From NCBI RefSeq assembly GCF_025869345.1, contig NZ_JAOZVW010000159.1, forward strand, positions 25,919 to 85,515: a stretch of DNA of 59,597 bases, written 5' to 3'. The notes beneath the pieces are model-generated. The model saw only the letters and a program-made list of their open reading frames with translations, did no database searches and had not been told where the DNA came from. The stretch is from Sphingopyxis sp. GTDB taxonomy: Bacteria; Pseudomonadota; Alphaproteobacteria; Sphingomonadales; Sphingomonadaceae. Numbering within the stretch: the first letter of the stretch is position 1; each line of letters starts with the position of its first letter. Below, in pieces: positions 8,606-17,051 of this stretch. The position numbers were made by a program, and so were the translations under genes.

Positions 8606-9544
8606 TCACACCACGCGGTTCAGCAGTGGCTCGCCCGCCGCCAGTCGCCGGTAATTCTCGCCCGCGACCGCCATGCTGCGCGCCAGCGTCTCGGGCGTCA
8701 GCCAGGCGAGGTGCGGCGTCGCGACAACTCCGGACAACGTCAGCAACGGGTTGTCCGCCCGCACCGGCTCGGCCTCGAACACGTCGAGCCCGGCGCCGCG
8801 CAGCCGTCCTTCGGCGATGGCATCGTAAAGCGCCTTTTCGTCGACCAGCTCGCCGCGCGCCGTGTTGATCAGCACCGCCCCCGGCCGCATCCGGCCGAGC
8901 CGGGCGGCATCGACGATATGGCGGGTCGCGTCGGTCAGCGGCACGTGCAGCGACAGGATGTCGCTTTCGCCGAACAGGGTATCGAGATCGACCGCGCGCC
9001 CCGGCGCATCGGGCACCGCGGCGGGATCGTGGCGCAGCACGCTGCCGCCGAGCGCCTCGATCGCCCCGGCAAGCCGCCGCGGCACTTCGCCGAAGCCGAG
9101 GAAACCGACCGTCCGCCCGCATATTTCGCCGCAGGAGTCGATCAGCGCCGGCTCGGGCGACCATCGGTGTCCGCCCTTCGTCATCGCGTCGAGCGCGGGG
9201 ATGCGGCGCAGCACCGACAGCATCAGCCCCAGCGCCAGCTCGGCCACCGCCTGGCTGTTGGTGCCGGGCATGTTCGCAACCGCGACGCCGCGCGACCGCG
9301 CCGCATCGAGGTCGATCGTATTCACCCCGACGCCGATCTTCTGGATCAGGCGAAGCTGCGGCGCTCCTTCGATCATCGCGCGCGTCACCGGCTTCAGCAC
9401 ATGGAGCAATATTTCGGCGTCGGCGATCTCGCGGGCGAAATCGGGGCTCTCCTCGTCGACCACCACGATATCCAGCCCGTCGGCGAGCCCCGCGAGCGAC
9501 GTGCGAAAGCCGGGGCTCGCGCCATAGTGGAGGACCGCCTTCAT
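8606..9544 (-). CDS. D-isomer-specific 2-hydroxyacid dehydrogenase
   Basis: The 312-residue protein has both family domains. The NAD-binding motif is VGFLGFGEVPRRLA, in which the usual GxGxxG is altered to GFGEVP. Catalytic residues are visible as Arg in NTARGELVD, Glu in GLDVFEAEPV and His in VATPHLAW. The family interconverts 2-oxo acids and D-2-hydroxy acids (glyoxylate/hydroxypyruvate reductase, phosphoglycerate dehydrogenase). Its ATG overlaps the stop codon of the enolase-like gene in an ATGA, so the two are translationally coupled. Next to a kinase and an enolase paralogue, it could make the D-2-hydroxy acid that the kinase phosphorylates; this is an inference. Confidence 0.9.
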   Translation of the reverse strand: MKAVLHYGASPGFRTSLAGLADGLDIVVVDEESPDFAREIADAEILLHVLKPVTRAMIEGAPQLRLIQKIGVGVNTIDLDAARSRGVAVANMPGTNSQAVAELALGLMLSVLRRIPALDAMTKGGHRWSPEPALIDSCGEICGRTVGFLGFGEVPRRLAGAIEALGGSVLRHDPAAVPDAPGRAVDLDTLFGESDILSLHVPLTDATRHIVDAARLGRMRPGAVLINTARGELVDEKALYDAIAEGRLRGAGLDVFEAEPVRADNPLLTLSGVVATPHLAWLTPETLARSMAVAGENYRRLAAGEPLLNRVV

Positions 9545-10842
9545 GCGCCGAGGCCTGCCGAAACGCCGGGCGCGAAGGCGCGGATGCCGTCGAAGCGATT
9601 GTCGGCCCCCAGCGCTTCCTCGATCCGCAGCAGTTCGTTCCATTTCGCCATGCGCTCCGACCGCGCGAAGGAGCCGACCTTGAGCTGGCGGGCGTTCCAG
9701 CCGACCGCGAGATGCGCGATCGTCACATCCTCGGTCTCGCCCGACCGGGCCGACACGATCGTCCCCCATTGCCGGCGTTGCGCCGCGTCGAGCGCCGCCT
9801 TCGCTTCGCTGAGCGACCCGGCCTGGTTGACCTTGACGAGCACCGCATTGCACGCGCCCGCCGCCGCCGCCGCGTCGACGCGGTCGCTGTTGGTGACCAG
9901 ATAATCGTCGCCGATGATCTGGATGCGCCCGCCGAGCCGCCGCGTCACCGCGACCATGCCCGGCGTGTCGTCCTGCCCCACCGGGTCCTCGATCGACAGG
10001 ATCGGGTAGCGCGCGGCCCAGTCGCAGACGCGCTCGACCATCTCCTCGCTCGACGACCGCGCATCGTCGAGCGCGAGCACATAGCCATTGCCTTCCGCGA
10101 ACTCGCTCGCCGCGATGTCGAGCGAGATGAAGACGTCCTCGCCGGGGCGATGGCCGGCGCGCTCGATCGCTTCGACCAGCGTTTCCAGCGCCTGTTCGTT
10201 GGTGTCGAACATCGGCCACCAGCCGCCCTCGTCGGCAGTGCCGACCATGCGGTCGCGGTCCTGCATCACCTCGCCTGCCGCGCGATAGACATCGCCCGTC
10301 ACCTCCAGCACCTCGCGGATCGATGCCGCCTTCGGCACCATGATCATGAAATCCTGGATGTCGGTGCGCCGCCCGGCGTGCGCGCCGCCGCCGAAGATCT
10401 GGATTTCGGGCAGCGGCAGCGAGACCGGGCCGCCGCGCGACAGCCAGCGCCACAGCGGCACGCCCTCGGCCGCGGCGGCGGCGTGCGCGGCCGCCATCGA
10501 CACCGCGACGGTCGCATTGCCGCCGACGCGGCCCTTGTTCGGCGTGCCGTCGGCGCGGCAGAGGCGCGCGTCGATCTGGTCCTGCTCGCGCGCATCGGCG
10601 CCGATCAGTAGCGGCGCGATCTCGCCGTTCACCGCCGCGACGGCGCGCTCGACCCCCATGCCGCCGAAGCGGCTGCCGCCGTCGCGCAGGTCGACCGCCT
10701 CATACTTCCCGCGCGAAGCCCCCGCGGGCGCGATTGCCCGCCCGATGGCCCCACCGGCAAGATGCACTTCCGCCTCGACGGTCGGTCGCCCGCGCGAATC
10801 CCACACCGAACGGGCACGGACTTGAGCGATATTGTTGTTCAT
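9541..10842 (-). CDS. Divergent enolase paralogue (phosphopyruvate-hydratase family)
   Basis: The 433-residue protein aligns end to end with enolase: DSRGRPTVEAEV at the N-terminus, GGGAHAGR, TADEGGWWP, LSIEDP, GDDYLVTN, KVNQAGSLSE, RSGETED and RSERMAKWNELLRIE. Metal ligands Asp242, Glu285 and Asp312, the general base Lys388, Lys337, His155 and Glu205 are all present. Two active-site positions differ. The histidine of the S-H-R-S-G-E phosphate loop is Ala365, and the glutamate of the usual QEF motif is Asp164; the mobile loop reads GASRG instead of GASTG. This suggests an altered substrate, not glycolytic 2-phosphoglycerate. It is coupled by ATGA overlaps to the kinase upstream and the D-2-hydroxyacid dehydrogenase downstream. 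Confidence 0.9.
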   Translation of the reverse strand: MNNNIAQVRARSVWDSRGRPTVEAEVHLAGGAIGRAIAPAGASRGKYEAVDLRDGGSRFGGMGVERAVAAVNGEIAPLLIGADAREQDQIDARLCRADGTPNKGRVGGNATVAVSMAAAHAAAAAEGVPLWRWLSRGGPVSLPLPEIQIFGGGAHAGRRTDIQDFMIMVPKAASIREVLEVTGDVYRAAGEVMQDRDRMVGTADEGGWWPMFDTNEQALETLVEAIERAGHRPGEDVFISLDIAASEFAEGNGYVLALDDARSSSEEMVERVCDWAARYPILSIEDPVGQDDTPGMVAVTRRLGGRIQIIGDDYLVTNSDRVDAAAAAGACNAVLVKVNQAGSLSEAKAALDAAQRRQWGTIVSARSGETEDVTIAHLAVGWNARQLKVGSFARSERMAKWNELLRIEEALGADNRFDGIRAFAPGVSAGLGA

Positions 10843-11927
10843 CGGCTATCCAATCTTTCGAACCACATATGTTTGAGCGCATCGATGTCGTCGCCGTTTT
10901 CGGCGGGGAGATGCAGGAAGTCGCGTGCGAAACGGCGGACAAAGGCGCGTTCGGACGCGTTCAGATATTCGACCGGAGACTTGCCGTCGACGCGCGCGAG
11001 GAGCAGCGCGGCAAGCAGCGGCGCGGTGCGGCGCGACAGGGCCGCCGCCTCTTCCCAACCGGCATCGTCCAGCCATGCCCCGGCAAAGGCGCCGCACGCA
11101 TCGCGGCTCGCCCTGGTCCCGAGCTTGAGCGCCTTGAGCAGCAAATGGGTCAGGCAGAAAGCGGCATCGAAGGCCGGGTCGCCATGCCAGGCGCATTCGG
11201 CGTCGAGGAACAGCGGCCCTTCCGCCGCGCACAGGATATTCTTCGGGCTGACGTCGCCATGGACGAGCGCAACCTTGGTGCGTGCGAGCGACGCCGCGAG
11301 CGCGCCGATCCGCGCGGCGAGATCGGGATGCTCGACCGTCGTCGCGTCGAGATAGGGCGATATGCGAAGCTGCCGGAACAGCTCGTCGCTGGCGAAATCC
11401 CGCGCGACCGTATCGTCGGCGCTGCTGCGGTTGTGGACGAGCGCCAGTGCCGCCCCGACGCGCCGCGCGAAATCCGCATCGACACGCCCCGCGAGCAGTT
11501 CCGCTTTCCATACCGGATGCGCAGCGGCGTCGAACCATTGCATGACGAAGAGGTTGCGGTCGGGCAGCGAGGCCAGCACGTGCGGCGCGCGCGCGCCCCA
11601 TGCCTGCGCGCGGCGCAGCCACAGCACCTCATAGGCCGAGCGTTCGACCGGCGCGTTCCATTCGGCGGCGACGCGCAGGCGCGGCAGCGCGCGCTTCACC
11701 CCGACCGAACGGCCGGGCAGATCGACGCGATAGACGTCGCACGATACGCCGCCCGCGATGGAGACGATCCGCCGCACTTCGCTCTTCACCGCGATCATCC
11801 CGCATTCGAGCAGCGCCGATATGACCGTATCGGCGTCCGCCGACGCGGCGGATGGAGACAATCCCTGTATCAACGCGAACTCCGCCCGCTGTTGGCGGGA
11901 GAGCGCCCCTTGGGCCGCCCTCCCCAT
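10839..11927 (-). CDS. APH-fold small-molecule kinase
   Basis: The 362-residue protein belongs to the aminoglycoside-phosphotransferase/choline-kinase fold. The catalytic loop is VALVHGDVSPKNIL (His-Gly-Asp with the metal-binding Asn), and the second metal ligand is the Asp of LFLDAECAWHGDPAFD. The N-lobe has SIAGGVSCDVYRVD as a P-loop equivalent and VGVKRALP with the ATP-contacting Lys. It starts 4 nt after the FAH-family stop codon, and its own stop overlaps the enolase start (ATGA). Catabolic APH-fold kinases are known to phosphorylate hydroxyls on metabolites (for example LvaA in levulinate catabolism). Here I infer phosphorylation of a 2- or 3-hydroxy acid for the enolase-like enzyme; the substrate is unknown. 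Confidence 0.85.
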   Translation of the reverse strand: MGRAAQGALSRQQRAEFALIQGLSPSAASADADTVISALLECGMIAVKSEVRRIVSIAGGVSCDVYRVDLPGRSVGVKRALPRLRVAAEWNAPVERSAYEVLWLRRAQAWGARAPHVLASLPDRNLFVMQWFDAAAHPVWKAELLAGRVDADFARRVGAALALVHNRSSADDTVARDFASDELFRQLRISPYLDATTVEHPDLAARIGALAASLARTKVALVHGDVSPKNILCAAEGPLFLDAECAWHGDPAFDAAFCLTHLLLKALKLGTRASRDACGAFAGAWLDDAGWEEAAALSRRTAPLLAALLLARVDGKSPVEYLNASERAFVRRFARDFLHLPAENGDDIDALKHMWFERLDSR

Positions 11928-11931
11928 TCCC

Positions 11932-12840
11932 TCACTCGGCGAGCAGCCGCGTTTCGAGACGGCCCAGCCCCTCGACCTCGGCCACCATAACGTCGCCGGG
12001 CTTGAGATAGGTGTCGGTCGCCATGCCGACCCCCGCGGGCGCGCCGGTGAACAGCAGATCGCCGGGACGCAGCGTACTGTGCGAGCTATAGGATTCGATC
12101 AGTTCGCCGACCGACCAGATGAATTCCCTGGTCGTCGAATCCTGCTTCAGATCGTCGTTGACCCACAGCTTCAGCCAGAGATTTGCGATGTCGACGAAAG
12201 CGGCGGGGACGAGCCACGGGCCGACCGGCGCCGAATGGTCGAACGATTTGCCGGCGACGAGGTCGAACTGGCGGACGTGGCGCGGGTTGAACTGCCAGTC
12301 GCGCGCCGACAGGTCGTTGCCGACCGCATAGCCCGCGATATGCTGCGCGGCGTCCGCGGCCTTGATGTTACGGCCTTCCTTGCCGATCACGATCACGATC
12401 TCGACCTCCCAGTCATATTTCTTGGTATGACTGGGGAACGGGATGTCGCGGTCGGCGGCAAGCTGCTGGTCGGACGCCTTCAGGAAGAAGAGGCAGTCAT
12501 AATCCTCCTTCTTGATCTCGCGCTTGGCGTCCTTGCGCATGTGGCAATAATAATTCATCCCCGCGCAGACGATCTTCCTGGGGTTGGTGACGAGCAGGTC
12601 GTAGCGGACGCCGCCTTCGCCGGGGACGAGCGCGGTCTTCGCCGCGCCGTCGAACGCCGCGACGGCCTTTTCCAGCTTGGTAAAGCTCTCGTCCCACGCG
12701 GGAAGCAGGTCGAGCAGGCCTTCGTCGGGCCGCTGGATCAGCCCCGGTGCGACGTCGCTCAGCGCCCAGAAACGCTCGCCGATCTTGACTGCGGGAACAC
12801 GCTGTCCGCCCTTTTCCAGAACGCAAAGTGCAAAGCTCAT
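11932..12840 (-). CDS. Fumarylacetoacetate hydrolase (FAH)-family protein
   Basis: The 302-residue protein shows the FAH C-terminal catalytic domain: IVCAGMNYYCH, KYDWEVEIVIVIGK with the two acidic metal ligands, VGNDLSARDWQF, GKSFDHSAPVGPW, and the closing LRPGDLLFTGAPAGVG. Family members (FAHD1, HpaG, 2-hydroxyhepta-2,4-diene-1,7-dioate isomerase) cleave or isomerise diketo and dienoate acids formed after aromatic ring cleavage. The ATG at 12840 is preceded by GGAGGA; upstream in-frame ATGs lie in the hairpin-containing gap after the TonB gene. Its presence with an extradiol-type dioxygenase supports a meta-cleavage pathway. Confidence 0.9.
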   Translation of the reverse strand: MSFALCVLEKGGQRVPAVKIGERFWALSDVAPGLIQRPDEGLLDLLPAWDESFTKLEKAVAAFDGAAKTALVPGEGGVRYDLLVTNPRKIVCAGMNYYCHMRKDAKREIKKEDYDCLFFLKASDQQLAADRDIPFPSHTKKYDWEVEIVIVIGKEGRNIKAADAAQHIAGYAVGNDLSARDWQFNPRHVRQFDLVAGKSFDHSAPVGPWLVPAAFVDIANLWLKLWVNDDLKQDSTTREFIWSVGELIESYSSHSTLRPGDLLFTGAPAGVGMATDTYLKPGDVMVAEVEGLGRLETRLLAE

Positions 12841-12876
12841 ATCTTCCTCCGATGATGTGGGACGATGATGGGAGCC

Positions 12877-12919
12877 GGCCATGCCATCGCCAGCCGCCAG
12901 GGCTAACGATAGCATGGCC
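12877..12919 (-). promoter_or_regulatory. Intercistronic hairpin between TonB receptor and FAH-family genes
   Basis: GGCCATGC at 12877-12884 pairs with GCATGGCC at 12912-12919, and the stem extends inwards with ATCG/CGAT across one mismatch, leaving a loop of about 17 nt. It immediately follows the receptor stop codon inside the operon and has no U-tract. It is more likely an RNA-stability or partial-termination element that separates high receptor expression from the downstream enzymes than a full terminator. Confidence 0.4.
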
Positions 12920-12926
12920 GACCCGA

Positions 12927-15263
12927 TTAACGGCTGCCGAAGCTCTTGCGAAATTCCACGCCGATCAGGCGGGGGGTGCCGACGTTGACGATATTATATC
13001 CCAGCGTCCGGTCGAGATCGACCGCGCCGACGATATACTCCTTGTCGAGCAGATTCTTCGCGAAGATCGCGACATCGGCATCGAGTTCGTCGACGTGCAG
13101 GCTGATCCGCGCATCGACGAGGCCATAGGCCTTCTGCGTCACGCTAGACTGGACCAGCGCGGCGGGACGAAGCGATGTCGCGCTGCGCCAGTTCCAGCCG
13201 GCGATGAACTTGAGGTCGCCGATCGAGGTCGGAAGCTGGTAGGTCAGGTTCGTCGCCAGCGTCCAGCGCGGAACCGGGAAGCGTTCGTCGCTGCGGTCGC
13301 CGATGATCGGATCGGCGAAGCTCGAATAGCTTGCATCGGTATAGCTCGCGTTGACGTTCAGCGTCAGCGCATCGGTCGGCTGGGCGGTGATTTCGGCCTC
13401 GACGCCGTTGATCTTCGCCTTCGCGGCGTTCGTCACCAGCGTCGTCGCGCTGCCGACCGGCGGCTGAATGCTCGTGCTGCGCTGAATATCCTCATAGATG
13501 GCGTGATAGCCGGCGAGGTTCAGGCGCAGGCGCCGGTCGAGCAGGTCGAGCTTCGCGCCGATTTCATAATCGGTGACGGTCTCGGGCCGAAACGGATTGA
13601 AGGTGCGCGGATCGGATGCCTGGCCGCGCAGATTCTGGCCGCCGCCCTTGAAGCCGCGCGAGGTGCGGGCATAGAAGAGCGTTCCGGTGCCCGGCGTCCA
13701 GTCGAGGCTGAGCAGATAGGACCAGTCCGAATAGGTGTCCGACAAATAGCCTTCGCAGGCGCCGTTGATGCGGATCGAAACCGGGATATTACAGCCGAGC
13801 GCGTTGCGGTTGCGCGTCAGCAGCGATTTCGTCTCTTCGGTCCAGCGCAGCCCGGCGGTGATGCGAACCGCGTCCGACACGCGATAGTTCGCCTGTCCGA
13901 ACACCGCTACGCTCTTGTTGGTAACGTCGCCGTCGCTGATCCCCGGGTTGGTCGGCAGGATCGGCGGCAGCGTGCGGCTCACCGTGAACTCGTTGCCCGT
14001 CTCCTTCGAATAATAGCCGCCGAGGATCCACGACAGACGCTCGGCCGGGTCGGACAGCAGTTGCAGTTCCTGGCTGAACACCTTCGACTTGGTCACATAA
14101 TGGGGCTCGAACAGCACGATCGGCGTGCCGTCGAAATCGACATAGGAGTCGCGGTCGGCCCAGCGGTTGGCGGTGATCGACTTGAGGCTCAGATAGTCGC
14201 TTACGTCGAACTCGATCGTCCCCGACACGCCATAGCCCTCATAGTCGTTCGCCTGCGGCGAGGTGGTCGGCGCATCGTAGAAGGAGCCGGCGCTGTTGCC
14301 GATCAGTGCGGTCTGCAGATAGGCATAGGCCGCCTCGCGGTTCGCCGGCGTATCGGCGAGGCCCTGCTGCGCCAGCGTCGCGCGCAGCAGATTGGTCGGC
14401 GCGGGCAGAACCGAACCGGTTTCCTGCGGATAGGGGTTGAGCCATGACAGGCGCGTGATGATGCCGTCGCCCTTGATCCGCTGATAATCGCCCGACAGGT
14501 TGATGCGCAGGCGGTCGCTCGGCGCGAAGACGACGTTGATCCGCCCCGTCTTGGTGACGTCGCCGCCGATCCGTTCGCCGAGCAGGTTGCGGCCATAGCC
14601 GTTGTTGCCCGAATATTGGAACACGCCGCGCACCGCGAGCACATCGCGGACCAGCGGCACGTTGAGCGCACCGGTCGCTTCCATCTTGCCATGCTCGCCC
14701 AGCACCATGCTGACGAAACCGCCCGTTTCCACGAGGTCGGGCTGGCGGGTCGTGATGCTGACCGCGCCGCCGGTGGTGTTCTTGCCGAACAGTGTCCCCT
14801 GTGGGCCGCGCAACACCTCGACGCGCTCGATGTCGACCATCGCGGCGCGCAGGCCGATCGAGCGCGGCAGATAGACGCCGTCGACATAGACGCCGACCGG
14901 CGAGTCGAGCGTCATCAGCGCATCGGTCGCCGACTGGCCGCGCATCGAGACGAGCAGCGCCGACGGGTCGGCGCTCGACATCTGGGTGAAGAAGCTGGGG
15001 GTCGAGGCGGCAATATCGGTGATATCCTTCACCGAACGGTCGATCATCTGCTCGGCGCTGACCGCGGTAATCGCGACCGGAACGTCCTGCACGCTCTCGG
15101 CCCGCTTGCGCGCCGTCACCACGATGTCGCCGATGCCCGACGACGCGGCCGCGCCGTCCGCGTCCTCGGCCGGCGCGCCGCCGTCCTGCGCCATCGCAGG
15201 CAAGGCCGCCAGCAGCCCCCACGAGGCAGCCCCGATCAACAGGGTCGTCTTGATGGTCTTCAT
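12927..15263 (-). CDS. TonB-dependent outer-membrane receptor (module 1)
   Basis: The 778-residue protein has a signal peptide ending near ALPAMAQ. The plug domain begins GDIVVTARKRAESVQDVPVAI and contains VEVLRGPQGTLFGKNTTGG, the hallmark of sphingomonad receptors. A long beta-barrel follows, ending GVEFRKSFGSR. The ATG at 15263 has a good GGGAGGA site. Such receptors import large or poorly permeable substrates using ExbBD-TonB energy. Its place inside the dioxygenase-to-ligase operon indicates that it imports that operon's growth substrate. The barrel gives no reliable clue to ligand identity. Confidence 0.92.
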   Translation of the reverse strand: MKTIKTTLLIGAASWGLLAALPAMAQDGGAPAEDADGAAASSGIGDIVVTARKRAESVQDVPVAITAVSAEQMIDRSVKDITDIAASTPSFFTQMSSADPSALLVSMRGQSATDALMTLDSPVGVYVDGVYLPRSIGLRAAMVDIERVEVLRGPQGTLFGKNTTGGAVSITTRQPDLVETGGFVSMVLGEHGKMEATGALNVPLVRDVLAVRGVFQYSGNNGYGRNLLGERIGGDVTKTGRINVVFAPSDRLRINLSGDYQRIKGDGIITRLSWLNPYPQETGSVLPAPTNLLRATLAQQGLADTPANREAAYAYLQTALIGNSAGSFYDAPTTSPQANDYEGYGVSGTIEFDVSDYLSLKSITANRWADRDSYVDFDGTPIVLFEPHYVTKSKVFSQELQLLSDPAERLSWILGGYYSKETGNEFTVSRTLPPILPTNPGISDGDVTNKSVAVFGQANYRVSDAVRITAGLRWTEETKSLLTRNRNALGCNIPVSIRINGACEGYLSDTYSDWSYLLSLDWTPGTGTLFYARTSRGFKGGGQNLRGQASDPRTFNPFRPETVTDYEIGAKLDLLDRRLRLNLAGYHAIYEDIQRSTSIQPPVGSATTLVTNAAKAKINGVEAEITAQPTDALTLNVNASYTDASYSSFADPIIGDRSDERFPVPRWTLATNLTYQLPTSIGDLKFIAGWNWRSATSLRPAALVQSSVTQKAYGLVDARISLHVDELDADVAIFAKNLLDKEYIVGAVDLDRTLGYNIVNVGTPRLIGVEFRKSFGSR

Positions 15264-15333
15264 ATAGTCCTCCCGCTCTTGGCGGCCGCTTCGGTCAGTC
15301 CCGCGGCCGTCGCTCCAGATGATGATGCTGAAT

Positions 15334-16599
15334 TCAGGCCGCCCGCTCTTCCCCGCTTCCCCAATCGGGGTAGCGGCCGAGCAAGGTGATGAAGGGAACG
15401 GCAATCAACAGCGCCGAGGCGATGAAGACGAAATATCGCTCATAGCTGCCGTAGCTGTCATAGATATGGCCGGCGATGACTGGCCCGATGCCGAAGCCGA
15501 CCGAATAGAAACCGAAGCCGATGCCATAGAGAAAGCCGTAATTCTTCTGGCCGAAATAGACGCTGACCAGATAGGCGATCCCCTCGAGCTCGGCGCCCAG
15601 CGCGCAGCCCGCGAGGGCACCCGCCGCGATCAGCCAGGCGATGTCACCGTTCGCCGAATAGAAGATCAGCGCGGCCAGCGCCGGCAGGATGAACGCCGCT
15701 CCGGCGACGAAGGGCGCGTGTAGCCGGTCGAGAAGCAATCCCGTCGCGACCCGGCCCGCGAATGCGAAAGGACCGAAGGCGAGTGCGAAGACCGTCGCCG
15801 CCTCGGCAGGCGTCGCGCCGGCATCGGTGACCATCGACGGTAGATGGACCATCAGCCCGCCGAGCGACATCGACACCAGGAACCCGGGGATGAAAATCTG
15901 CCAGAGACGCCGGTTGCGCAGCGCCTCGCCGATCTCGGCCCCGCGGCCGAGCGCGCGCGGCAGCGCGGCCTGCACGGTTTCGCCGACCGCGCGCGCCCGG
16001 CGGCGCAGCAGATCGCGTTCGTCATAGAGGAAGAAGATCGCCAACGGCAGCACGACGCAGAGCGCCGAGGCCGCGAGCGCCGGATAGACCGCGCGCCATC
16101 CCATGGCGCCCATCGTCTGCGCCGCAACGAAGGTGAAGACGATGTTCGCGATCGGCAGCCCGGTCATCGTGATCGCGAGCGCGAGGCCGCGCTGTTTGGC
16201 GAAACGGCCCGCGACCGCCTTGGTCCACACGACCAGGCTCGCGAAGGGCGCCGCCAGCGCGACGAAAATCCAGGCGAGATACCAGGTCCATATCTGCGAG
16301 GTGGTGAACGACACCGCGGCGAGCGCGCTCGCCTTTGCGATCACCCCCGCGATGGCGACCCGGCGCGTCCCGAAACGGTCGAGCAGCGCGCCCACCAGCG
16401 GGCTGAGCAGCAGCGCGCCGATGGTGGTGATGGTGAAGCTGACCGAGATCGCCGCCCGCGACCAACCGAGTTCGGCGGACAGCGAAGGGATGATCAGGCT
16501 GAGCGCGACGGTCTGGATCGACGAGGTCGCGGCGCCCGCGATCCCGACGAGCACCACCGGCCAGCCGGCACGCCATTCGGCGAGGTTGGTCCCTTGCAT
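15334..16599 (-). CDS. MFS permease (module 1)
   Basis: The 421-residue protein has about 12 hydrophobic segments. The N-terminal half shows the MFS loop motif LVGALLDRFGTRRVAIAG between helices 2 and 3. The C-terminal half begins after a loop rich in Arg/Glu (YDERDLLRRRARA). The closest general resemblance is to the monocarboxylate/oxalate-formate group of MFS antiporters. The start at 16599 gives a short cytoplasmic tail before the first helix. It lies between the CMD-family gene and the TonB receptor gene, so receptor and permease probably form a two-membrane uptake route for one substrate. Confidence 0.88.
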   Translation of the reverse strand: MQGTNLAEWRAGWPVVLVGIAGAATSSIQTVALSLIIPSLSAELGWSRAAISVSFTITTIGALLLSPLVGALLDRFGTRRVAIAGVIAKASALAAVSFTTSQIWTWYLAWIFVALAAPFASLVVWTKAVAGRFAKQRGLALAITMTGLPIANIVFTFVAAQTMGAMGWRAVYPALAASALCVVLPLAIFFLYDERDLLRRRARAVGETVQAALPRALGRGAEIGEALRNRRLWQIFIPGFLVSMSLGGLMVHLPSMVTDAGATPAEAATVFALAFGPFAFAGRVATGLLLDRLHAPFVAGAAFILPALAALIFYSANGDIAWLIAAGALAGCALGAELEGIAYLVSVYFGQKNYGFLYGIGFGFYSVGFGIGPVIAGHIYDSYGSYERYFVFIASALLIAVPFITLLGRYPDWGSGEERAA

Positions 16600-16637
16600 C
16601 GTCCTGCTTTCGTGAAAGGCGGTGGGAAGCGCGGCGG

Positions 16638-17009
16638 TCAGGCGGCGTCGAGTTCGGCGTATATTTCGTTCGCCGCGCGAAAGGCGTCGAGCGCCGCGGG
16701 AATGCCGCAATAGACCGCGCTGTGCAGGATCAGCTCTTTGACCGTCGCGCGATCGACGCCATTGGTCACCGCGAAGCGCAGGTGCAGCTTGAATTCCTCC
16801 AGATGCCCGCCGGCCAGCGTCATCGACAGCGTCAGCAGGCGCCGCGTATCGACGTCCAGCCCCGGCCGGCTCCACACGTCGCCGAAAGCATAGCGCAGGA
16901 TCAGGCCGCGCAGATCCTCGTCGAGGCCGGGCGGCGGCGGAACGTCGCCCGCGATCTTCTTGCGCATGGCCATACCGCGGTCGAACGCCGCGTCGCGCGA
17001 TTCCTGCAT
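16638..17009 (-). CDS. Carboxymuconolactone decarboxylase (CMD/AhpD)-family protein
   Basis: The 123-residue helical protein has the CMD fold signature: LDVDTRRLLTLSMTLAGGHLEEFKLH, then ATVKELILHSAVYCGIPAALDAF. The family includes 4-carboxymuconolactone decarboxylase of the protocatechuate branch and AhpD-like hydroperoxide-reducing proteins. No CxxC pair is present, which argues against AhpD activity. It sits between the extradiol-type dioxygenase and the permease gene. It may decarboxylate or isomerise a ring-cleavage lactone, or play an accessory role. The exact reaction is not determinable. Confidence 0.85.
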   Translation of the reverse strand: MQESRDAAFDRGMAMRKKIAGDVPPPPGLDEDLRGLILRYAFGDVWSRPGLDVDTRRLLTLSMTLAGGHLEEFKLHLRFAVTNGVDRATVKELILHSAVYCGIPAALDAFRAANEIYAELDAA

Positions 17010-17051
17010 CTGCCTACTCCCAATATCTCGATTCTGGTGCGTGTGCGCCGG

